Assembly (NCBI GenBank): GCA_963402885.1
Contig: OY727094.1
Span: 30,816,501-30,880,500, forward strand
Length of the DNA stretch: 64,000 bases
Origin: Antedon bifida
Taxonomy: Eukaryota > Echinodermata > Crinoidea > Comatulida > Antedonidae
Direction: 5' to 3'
Both the position numbers and the translations under genes were made by a program. Below are positions 19,210-31,200 of the stretch, one piece after another (the stretch's first letter is position 1; every line of letters starts with the position of its first letter). The notes under the pieces were generated by a model. That model saw only the letters and a program-made list of their open reading frames with translations. It was not told the origin of the DNA and did no database searches.

Positions 19210-22200
19210 GTACGTACATTTTATTAATCCATTATATTAATCAAAAGGAAAATTACTGAAAAAAGATAATTATGTGGGTATCGGTGACTGGATCTCAATG
19301 AAGTTGCAAATAAAATACGCTACAAGTTAAATCAAAACGATAAAGTAAAACAGCCAGAACGAAATTGCAGAGCTTTTTAACACTAACCCTTCCTCATCTT
19401 CATAAAGGCAATATATTAATAAACTTATTAATATCCCAGAATAATAAAATACATGTACAATAAATTACAACAGAAAAATGACGTAAAATTGCGGATTGTA
19501 ATTCAAGCAAATTTAAAAAGCTCGGGCAAAAGTGAGTAATTGTTTACACTATGTAATTGTATGATAGTTCATTAATCCAGGTCTAATTATCCAACTGATT
19601 CTACTGTGGTATCATGTTTAGCGACGATAAACAGCCACGCAGTTTCGTGTCTACTGACGGCAAACAACCTCCCACATAGGTTACTGTTTATGCATCCTCA
19701 AACGTACATCCACAATATATATATTCGGAATTCTACTTAAAGTTTCTTTTTTAAATACTAAATATTCCTACTTTGATTTGCACTTGTTTTCAATATCGTA
19801 CCGACTATTATATATAACTTATTTATTGTATGTAATTTGTACAGCTCTGTATAATAGTTTATCACGTTGGCTAACATTATTCTTGAATAAAGTGTGATAT
19901 AAATACTATTTATCAACTAGTATATATATTGTATAGCTGGTGAGACAATATGGTCACATGTTTAATAATGTTGGCTCACGTCATGCAATAAAGTGTGATA
20001 TTAATACTATTTATCAACTAGTATAAACATTGTAACCAATTGAACAATTTTTACTAAAGTTGGCCTTTGTCGCGATTTTGTAATTAAATATGGAAACACA
20101 ATAATCAATTATATTATTAGTTAAATTATGTCGTATAGAACAGAAGGCAGTTACATAACCGTATTAATAAATGTTAATATAGAAAAAGAACCACTTAACC
20201 TAAACTATAGTTCGTTGCTGATCAATACATATCGTGCAAATAAAGAGCAAATTGTCACCCAAAAGATGTAATCGATCCTCAACCGTAGTGCAGACTACAA
20301 ATAAAGAAATGTGGCCCAAATAAATATTTGATATTGTTTTCATATTCTTAAAAGCATAAATAATAAGATCGAAAGTTCTTGTTCAAACATTAAGTTACAG
20401 AATGGGACATGCTTTTTGTTTTTGTATTCTATCGATCTTGTTTAATTGAAGTTAAGACACCTGACTGAAAAGGAAAACAAAAAACACCGGTAAAATGAAT
20501 ATTGATGTGCATCGAATTTCATTGCTTTAGTATAATGTACCTGTACATTCGATAATGGAGATTACAATGTTAAAGTATACATTCTTTAAGTTAATTAAGT
20601 GCATGTCCAGAAAATAAAAGGAAGCACTGTTATAGATATTCTACCGATATCTGTTGACCATTAAATATATTGATCTCATGGAACAATATTTAAATTTCGA
20701 TCATTAATAAATTGTGGAATGTTGAACATAAATACTCCAAAAATAAATATAAATCTATAGCAGAATGAATACGTAATATTAATAGAACCTCTATTATGTG
20801 GAAACTTTACTGTTAAAAGAACGAGGATCAATATTGTGATATTTTATCATATCTTTTTGATCTTTGTATTTTTAACCGTGACAGGCAAGACACATTTTGA
20901 GTGTTTGAGGAAATAAATTGGATTGAAGGAAAAAATGAATAGAATTGAACTGTATGTTTTAACACTATAACGGCAAACCTAACTTTGTTGAGTGTCCTCT
21001 GAAGCTTGACGTAGGCAAAACACAAGCGTGTTGACCAATCAAAAGCGACAGTTCGGATGATCCATCGCTTGTGATTGGTCAAATAACTTGTTACGCTTAT
21101 GTCCTTACGTTGCGTCTCCAGTGGAAACCAAGCTTTAATAGGAATTAAACTGTATGAATAAATATCGTATACTTCAACATTTTAATTATTTTTTTTTGTC
21201 TTTTCCATAGCACCTTGTCTACAAAACGATTTTCCATGTGGGTCTGGGGAAATTTGTATCAAGCCGTATTTACGCTGCGATGGAATCAACCACTGCCGGG
21301 ACTTCAGTGATGAGGCGGGGTGTGTTTACGGTAAGTGTTAATACGTGTAGGTTTATGCCAGAATAATTCTGTTCATCATTAAATTTCATACAATGATATC
21401 AGTGTACATATACCAGACTACGCAATGCGTTTGTTTTCCCATCGTGACTGAGTTATTCACATTCTATTGAAATTTTAAAAGTTTGTAATGACGAAAAAAT
21501 AATTACTTCCCCAATTCCAATTTGCCGGCGTCATTCGTAACTGATACAACAGATAATCTATAACCATTAAGAATTTATAATTAATGTATTAGTCGTATTT
21601 AATTAAAATCAACAATCACAGAATACATAATTTGTTTTAATAACGGGTAGATAAAAGGACTTAATCGTTTGGTCTTTATTTAGAGGAGTTGAAAATGGCT
21701 TTAATTGCCCGAAGACTATTTCTATTGGTCAATATTAGTGTCTGAGTGCAATGTATACAGTTAAAATAGCACACACACGTGACCATGTGCCACATGCAGC
21801 TGACAGACGAAATATAATGCTATATCAACACAAAGTGTACAATAGTGTCCATTGAATTAACCTGGTCAATGGCCAATCGTCCAGAAATAAAGTTAAGTTG
21901 ACTTTTACTCATATTAAATGGACACTGTGGCAACTAATTTAACATTGATTTTCTTTTAAAGGAGACTGCCGTAGCGACGTCTTATACAAATGTTCAAATG
22001 GAAGTGCTAGTGGAGTTTGTATTGATATTTTACGTAAATGTGATCGACAGAAAGATTGTTATGATGGCGAAGACGAGGACGATTGTGGTGAGATAAATGC
22101 GTTTATTTCAAAGAAGCACGCGTTGCCTGTCAATTTGTTATTATATTGAACTATTCTATTGTATAACGATCTTTGTTTTGTAAGATGACCAGTATAGATC

Positions 22201-25200
22201 ATATTTTTAAAAACATCACTTTTCATTTTCGTATAATTTTGATAATTTTAATTAGTGAAATATTTTCTCATTATATGAAGTCATCATCGACAAACATCTC
22301 TTGATATTCATTATCAGGTCCTTTATGTTCATCACGAACACATCTGTTGTAACCAATAGCAACATAATGTAATATCTAATGTCACATTCGGTTGCTTGTT
22401 TGCTCCTTTGAACATTTATTCTTTTATTTCTTGCCTCAGGCAAAAAAAAAGGAATTTTAAATAAGTTAGAGAGTAAGAACACGTAGAATAAAGACATTTA
22501 CAACGAACTACTAATTTGTTTTAGAAAAGCTTCTGACACCCAAAAGAATATTTAATGAAATTACCGAAAAACTGTGCCCTGGTTTAATTATAATTAATAA
22601 ATATAATAAAATAAATCATAACATTCTGAATTTTATAATGACCATTTTCTTTGCAGAATGTAAAATAAAGGAATTTAAATGTGTGGAGCATGGCGGATGT
22701 ATTGACAAGAAACTTGTGTGTGACAACACGACGGATTGCACCGACGGTAGCGATGAGGTTGGATGCGGTAAGGAACTTTTTGATCCGCGACGATGCACCA
22801 AACAAAAGCAATAATAGAGCGCGTAAAGAATATCTGCGCATGCGTTAAAACTACGGATATTTTAAGCACTGTCTACACTACGAAACTAGTTTGACAAAAA
22901 AAGTGTGATGTGTCCAAATATGGTAGTGATATTCCCAAATATGGTACCGATATGACACCATCATCATGTCCATAAACACATCACATTTTTTTGTCACATA
23001 AAGTTTGATAGTGTAGAGCTTTAGCATTATCATTTTGATTTGATAATGATTATTTGAAATCTTTCTTCAGATCAGGCAACTTTCAACTGATCGGTGGCGC
23101 GTTAAATCAACCGGTTTTTTACAGTATGTTTTGTACAGTATTTTTTTCTTTGCAGATGGCGATTGTACGGACGGTTGGGAGTGTCCAGAAGACGGGGCTT
23201 GTATTCCAAATAGCTACCGATGCGACGGATACAAAGACTGCAAAAAAGGCGAAGACGAGTTGGATGAAAACTGTATTGTAATAACAACGCTGGCACCAGG
23301 TTAAATATTATTTTAATAATATTTTTAAATACGTTACTATAAGATTCTGGGAATAAAAATGTAAATAATTCCTCAATGGTTAAATAGTGATAGGGCCTAA
23401 TATGTATAGGCCTATATATTGTTTCTTTCATCTATATATCAGTATGTTGCATATTTTGCAGATGAGACGGTAAAATTATTAGTAACATTGTAAAACGAAG
23501 TCATAAGTGATAATACTGATGATGGTGGTGATGATGATGATGGTGGTGGTGTGTGAGAGAGTGAAAAGAGGAGAAGGAAAACGGAGAAAATTATGTTGAT
23601 GAAAAGAATGTGATGAACATGATATTTTCACTTTCATTCCTTGAGGCAATTAAGGCCAATTTAAAATACTTTAAATTAAGTTAATGAATAATATGATCTT
23701 TCCTAAATAACTAATAAAGTTAGTAGATAACAGCCCAGTTTGGATGGATTAACAATGAAATATCTAAAGCTGTGTCTACACTATCAAACGTTATGTGACA
23801 AAAAATATGATGTGCCCATACATGGACACGATGATATTACTACATATTACTACCATATTTGGGCACATCACATTAGTTTGATAGTGTAGACAGAACATAA
23901 GTTATACAGTATATAACAATATGAATTCTCACTTCTTCAACAGCGTGTTCCGCTGGAGAATTCCAGTGTTTGAACTACCAGTGTATCATAGGGTCTTGGG
24001 TATGCGACTTTGAACCTGACTGCTCAGATGGTAGCGACGAGCAAGACTGTTGGGGATCCTGTAAGTGTTCATTGTAATATTTCTTAAGCCCCGTCTACAC
24101 TCGCATACTTTTGTATGCGAGTGCGAGTTTTTCAATAAAAGCTTCAACAGTTTGCTAGTTGACGAGTTGTATTGACAAACTTCGGAAAACTATCAGGAAA
24201 AAAGTTTGTAGAAGTTTACACTGACAAAAGTTTGATTGCAAACTTGAGAAAACTCCAAGTTTTTCCAGACACGTTTTTCAAAGTTTGTGTAGACCAGTTG
24301 ACAAACTTCAAAAAGAAAAGTTTTCCAAGAAAAGTTTTCCAAGAAAAGTTTTCCAAGAAAAGTTTTCCAAGAAAAGTTTTCCAAGAAAAGTTTTCCAAGA
24401 AAAGTTTTCCAAGAAAAGTTTTCCAAGAAAAGTTTTCCAAGAAAAGTTTTCCAAGAAAAGTTAGTGTAGACCAGTTGGAAAACTTTGGAAAACTACCAGA
24501 AAACAAGTTGGATGGTCTACACTAGCAAACCTTAGTTTGCAAACTCGATTCCAATTTTGCAAACAAACATTTGGTAACATTTGCCAAGTGAAACTGGGCT
24601 TTAGTTTGTACTTTGGGAAAATCAAATTAACATTTAGTATCAGTCTTAAAGTTTTTACATATAAATACAAGTAATAAAAAGTAAAACTAGTATTTGTACA
24701 AGGAACGTAGAATAAAAAACACATTAAGGGAATGACAAGTTCTACTAAACAAAAATTACTAATCATAGTTGAAATAAATGCAAAAGAAAATGTCATAATA
24801 ACTGGTTTTAAATAGATATTATGAAAGGTGTAGATAGTGCTGTTTGGGACGTTTTTGTGACTTATTAATGCAATTGTTATTCTTTTTCGAAAAGATTCAT
24901 ATGGGCTAGGAGGCCTCTTTGATTCGTGTCAACCTTATCAATTTTCTTGTGCGAACGGTTGGCAATGTATCCCTCAAAACTGGGAATGTGATGCATACTC
25001 GGATTGCAGTGACAATTCTGACGAGGTTGACTGTGGTAAGTTTTCTTTTAGGTTCTTTAAGGTTTCTCAAATTTAACTAATCTTACTAAGCTACTGTACA
25101 CTCCTGACACTACGTTAATAATACTGATAATTTAAGAAAGAATGATCCAGTAAAGAGCGCTTGGAATTTAGAAGTTGGAGAGAAAGAGGACAGCCAAAGG

Positions 25201-28200
25201 TAACGTGGAAAGATAAGCAGGAAATTTGGTTTGTAGGAACATGATGCGCAAGACAGGAAGAAGTATAGAGATAGAGTAGCAGCCTGGAACGAGTCAGTAA
25301 CCCCTTGTAAGAGAGAGAGAGCTGATGATAATGATTTTAGTATAATTACGAATTGTAACATTAAAAATTCAATTCCAGAGTGTAGGGGTTTTATCTGCGT
25401 TAGTGACCAAGTGTGTCTTCCGCGAGGGTGGAAATGCGACCGCTACGACGATTGCGACGACGCGTCAGACGAAGCCGATTGTAACGGAGATTACTGTAAG
25501 TTATTTTACTTGTTATTCGTTTTAAATATTTTACGAACGACGTAGCGAAGTAATTACTAATTTAAAACTTTCTAAACTGAGTTATACCTACCTTAAAATG
25601 GTTGTTGATAATAATCTCTATTTCTGTAGCAAATACAATGCTGATTCTGCGAAAAAAAATACAATATTTTTGTTTTTCAGACACGTGACGAAAATAAAAT
25701 AACACAATTATTTATCTTAACAATACAATCTTTCTTTCATTGCTGAAATACAAAAGTCTTGATTTAAAGTGGATGAATGCTGAGTAATATAAATATGTAT
25801 ACTGTCTTTATTCTTTTCTATTTTTTGGTACTGTATCAATTAATATATTATACCAAGATATTGTTTAGACTAAAGAGTATTTGTTTATATTTAAATACTG
25901 TATGAAACCTTCTGGGATACCCATACTAAGGGGACAATTTCTCGTGAAATGAACAAGAGGTAATACAGTCTGTGTATAACCCCTCCATCGTGACACCCCT
26001 ATTCAAGGGACACTCCTAAAAATAGAAACTAGGTCTTGTCCCGTTAATGGGTTTCTACAATTATCAGAAACGACCGTATAAGCTGGACAGTTAAAAACAC
26101 TAACCACAGTCAGATTAACAGTTAGTTTAACATTTTTAACAGATATCTACTCGTCATCATATTATAATGACTACTACAACTACAACTACTACAACTACTA
26201 CGGTTATCATCATTCATCTTCGTCTTCGTCGGAGCAAGAGAGTTCCTCCAACAGTAATTCGCAAACAGGGTCAGATGAACCATCTGATGGCGAATCTCAA
26301 TCGGAGCAAGAGAGTTCCTCTAACAATAATTCGCAAACAGAGCCAGATGAACCATCTGATGGCGAATCGCAATCGCAGCAAGGGAGTCCCTCCAACAATG
26401 ATTCGCAAACAGAGCCAGACGAACCATCTGATGACGATTCGGCACCTGAATCTGTTGATACATCAACTGAGACGGGTGACCAGTCGAACGCATCTGAGCA
26501 AGACGAACCATCTGATGGTGAATCTCAATCGGAGCAAGAAAATCCATCTGAAATAGATTCAGCAACTGACTCGGCATCTGAACAAGAAGATTCCGTAACA
26601 GAGCCACCTGAATCTTCTGACAGCGACCCAATAACTGAACCAGGTAATACATCTGAAATAGATTCAGCAACTGACTCGGCATCTGAACAAGAAGATTCCG
26701 TAACAGAGCCAGCTGAACCTTCTAACACCGATTCGGTAACTGAACCGGGTAATACATCTGAAATAGATTCAGCAACTGACTCGGCATCTGAGCAAGAAGG
26801 TTCGGCAACAGAGCCAGCTGATTCGTCTGATAACGATTTAGTATCTGAACCAGGTAATACATCTGAAATAGATTCAGCAACTGACTCGGCATCTGAGCAA
26901 GAAGCTTCCGCAACAGAGCCAACTGAATCTTCTGACAACGATTCAGTAACTGAACCAGGTATTACATCTGAAATAGATTCAGCAACTGACTCGGCATCTG
27001 AGCAAGAAGATTCCGTAACAGAGCCAGCTGAATCTTCTGACAATGAGTCAGGTAATACACCTGATGTAGAGATCACAACTGAGTCAGTTGACACCTCTAC
27101 AGACGAGTCGATTTCTGAATCAGAGTCTGCAACAGATTTACCGGGCTCGGACAACGAATCCGAATCCAGTACCGACTTTGATTCAGCTCCAGTAAGACGC
27201 AGGCGATTTGCCGACGACAGCTATGGTAATGGAAGTATTGACTATTATACCTCTACTGACTTTGGAGGTGCTAATGAGTCATCCAATGCAACAACAGATG
27301 TACCAACATCAGTTAGCACGGTATCACCAAGTGAGTATTATAGCATATAATCATTTCATACATCATATTATGTATAAATCACAAGAGAGTAAAACGTTGT
27401 TGTGTTTAAAATTTGATTACAAATTGCAGTATAATATGCACTGAAGTAGAAACCTTTGAAGGGGCACTATTCAAATAAATAATTTCGGCAGTGAACATAT
27501 TGTAATCATCACGTAACATATATCTTTATAGCATGTACGTCTGGGTTTAGCTGCGAGTCTGGGGAATGCATTGAACATTGGATGAAATGTAACAACTTTC
27601 CAGATTGCTCAGACGGTAGCGATGAGTACCTGTGCGGAACAGTCGAAACCAGTATGTAACTATATTATTATTACTTTGTAATAACGTAATCCGGCCTTGC
27701 AATAACTAGTCTGAGTTACTTATTTCTATCTTCATTTTACGTTAGTATCGTTAAATCTTGGTTTCCACTTGAGACTCAACTCATTGGTCAATTCACTTGC
27801 ATTGCATTTACGTTCTTGCGTTCTTTACGAACCACGCTTTATGTTCATTGAATTTACATTTTCCTTCATTACAGTGTGTGATCCCGGAGAGATAAAGTGT
27901 CACTTAGAAGATCGGTGCATTGATGCTCTACTTGAGTGTGACGGCAACAGCGATTGTAGTTTAAACTCTGACGAAACACCCTCTTACTGCACATCAAACA
28001 TTACAGGTACATTAGTACTAGTATCTAAGACTAACGCCCTAATCTATGTGAAGTCGGTCCCGTTCTAATAAGTGACATAATCCTCATTTTGTAGATCCTT
28101 GTCCAGAGCGATATTTTAGGTGCGGATCTGGTAAATGTATACATGAATACAGCAGATGTAACTCGATATTTGACTGCTTTGATCAAAGTGACGAAGAGGA

Positions 28201-31200
28201 CTGCATAAACTCAGGTAAGAATAACTAACTAATTTCACTTAAGGTAATGCTAGTGTTTAAGATATACCACCTCGGCAATACGTTACATAAACTTAGGGAA
28301 GAGCAACGAATTTTACCTAAGGTGATGCATTTATCAGCTGAATCTACTGTATATGACGTCAACAGTATGCATCAAACGTTGCATTAACTCGGGTAAGGTT
28401 GACTAATGTCATCTCAGGTGTGCCGTTTCAGACGACAGAAGTGTCAACGTATTAACGTATTAAACGAATGCGTTATAATTGTATTTCGAACACCAATCTG
28501 TCAATGTTTGTCGCCAAATTGTTCTATACAGCAATTCAATGTCTACTCTTGTAAATGTTGTTTCCCTCTTCAACTAATCAACAAATTACTATTTTTCACC
28601 AGAAAACGTAAGCACAGACACATTTCCGGAGGGTTGGCACACAAAGTACGAACATATAACAGATGATGAAAGGATTTACGATGAATTTATCGAAGCTTTC
28701 TACAAGAAACGTGACTTTGAGAGGGTCAAAGGTGAACTTCCACCAGATTGGTACGGGTTCATGTCATTCAGTTCGACCCCGGATTACAGTGACTTAGAAG
28801 ATGTTCTTAAACTAACGAAAGAGGATATTGATGAACATGGGCACCAGGCGAATGATTTTATCTTGCAGTGTACCTTTGATCAGAACCAGTGTTCGATAAG
28901 GTAATGCTGCTTGGTTCTTGCTGGCTATTTGGTTACTACTATAAAGGACGTCCTTCGCGAGGACGCAAGAACAACGTGCATCATCCTTGCGCTGCGTCAT
29001 AAAGGGAATATTTAATCTGAAGCGGAGATTTGGGAGGACTTCTCGTCTGAACCGCATTAAGTAACTCAGTATTCACACGTACCACGGTATATATTTAAAT
29101 ATATCATTCTCAAACTAGTCAACAATTGTTGTCTTTTCCAGAGATTTTAGTCATTTTGAAAATGATGCATACGGAAATTGTTTTGTCTTCAATCATGGAC
29201 AGAATGGAGAATCAGTCAGAAACTCAACACGGACTGGAGCAAAATTTGGTAAAAGAAAAACAATGCAGATCATAAAAATAAACAGTTTCTAAAGAACAAA
29301 ATTAGCTGTTGATAAATAATGTCAGCATTTGCTCCCTATTACTTAATCTCTTAATTACAATCTACAGGAGCAAAAGCTTGGAATAAGATCCCTGTAAAAA
29401 TAGTTTGTCTGTAAATAGTTTTAAATTAATTATAAAAAGCATTTCTTTAAAAAATAATTGTATTTCCACACGTATTATTTTTAACGTTCAATATTCAATG
29501 ATTGTTATTTTTTTTCTATTTTTCTTGTGTTTTTTTTAAAGTTGTTTCATTGCAGGACCATATTGAAAAACAGAAATGTTGTGATCTTTTCTTTTCTGAA
29601 TTATGTTATCCTGCCTAAATATGTTTTAATAAAATTTTTAAAAAAATAAAATAAAAATCTCGTAGGTCTTAAGCTGACTCTGTTCACGGAACAAGAGGAG
29701 TACATCAGCATATATGGCGGCGAAGCGGGTGTACGTGTTGTTGTCGATAACAGTGATAGGCTGAAGTTTCCAGAAGACGAAGGCATCACTATCAGGCCAG
29801 GCGTTATTACATCCCTAAGCTTGAGATATGTAAGTATACAAGCATACATACAATTAACATGCATAAAGGTGAAAGAGCAGTGGCGAGGGTTTGGTTCAAA
29901 TATAGGCCTAATCAGAATGTTAGAGGACAGACGAGTTTTCCAATTAAGAATTCTTTTTCTTTTTCTAGAATGTCGTCACTAAACTTGGTAAACCGTACGG
30001 AAACTGCTCGTCAGAGGGTAATGAAAGGTACCATGATATGATCAACCAAGCATATGGTGTTAACAAGTATGTGTATGGCTATGACAGAAAGGCAAGTCTA
30101 AATATAGGCCCTATATGTATTATTAGAACTGTCAAATGTTATTTAGAGTTTCAAAAATTCCACTTTTAAGTTTAATTTGAACTGTATATATAAGGTTTAA
30201 CCTTTGTGCAGAAATCCTACTAGTCGTTTTTTATCAGTAATTATCAGATATAACTTTATCGTCCTCAAAAAGTTAGAACGACAGAATTTCACTCAAGCTC
30301 CGCCCACTTTGCCAAAGTGCATACATTATTCATGCGCACAAACAGTCTTCTGGCTTCCCCGGCCGTCCTGTTATCTGAAGAACATCATTTTTTGGATTTT
30401 TGTAGACATGTGAAAAAAGTTGCGTACTTGTAAAAATTGCTGAAGAGTGTGGGTGTTCCGATGCCGTTTCGTTGAAAGGTGAAAGATGCCGTGTTTTAAA
30501 CAAAGAACAAGGTACAGTTTCGAGACAGACTTTCTTTCTTTTATTAGCCTATTAAGTTTCTAAAATGCTTCTACTAACTGATGTGTTTAACCATTTCAGA
30601 TGTTTGCAAACAACTAATGTATTTCTTTTACCAACGACAGCTCCTTGGATGCGATTGTAAACAGCAGTGCAGGTAAATGTATTAATGGCAATGATTGTAT
30701 TGAGTAAAAATCTCCTAATCATAAAATCCATACGATATTTTGGGTCGTTAAGATTAAAGAATGCCACGGTCTAGTAGCAGAAATAATCGTCGTATTTAGC
30801 AGACCGATAGACTATGTAGCCTAACAGTAAGTTGATATAATACGCGAACTATTATACAGATGGCTTATGATATGGTTAATGACTAAGGCTAACTTATTTA
30901 TATTTCGATTTCAGTGAAGAATACTATTCAAAGACAGTATCACAATCTCTTTGGCCTTCGGAGGTTTATCTGGTATGTCGACTGTAATTACTGATATGGT
31001 CCTTTTTTGCGATTCTTTGTAATATTGGCAATACTGTACTGATGTTTGTATTACCTCTAAATTGTTAAAAATGGTATGATTTATTTTCCATAGAAACACT
31101 TACTGAAAAGTATCCATAACATTAACAAAAAGACGAACGGTCTCAATGATATGGCATCCGTCAGGTAATGAAATAATAGCTCTATATATTATTAAACATA

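Noticed and set aside
24172-24525. Lys/Phe repeat frame ([14 protein letters not shown]) and its antisense
   Set aside because: Created by the 14-bp tandem core of a fold-back element in a gene 2 intron.
26525-27154. 209-codon minus-strand frame (Ser/Asp-rich)
   Set aside because: Antisense of the gene 2 repeat spacer; the plus frame is flanked by consensus splice sites and joins LDLa exons in phase 1.
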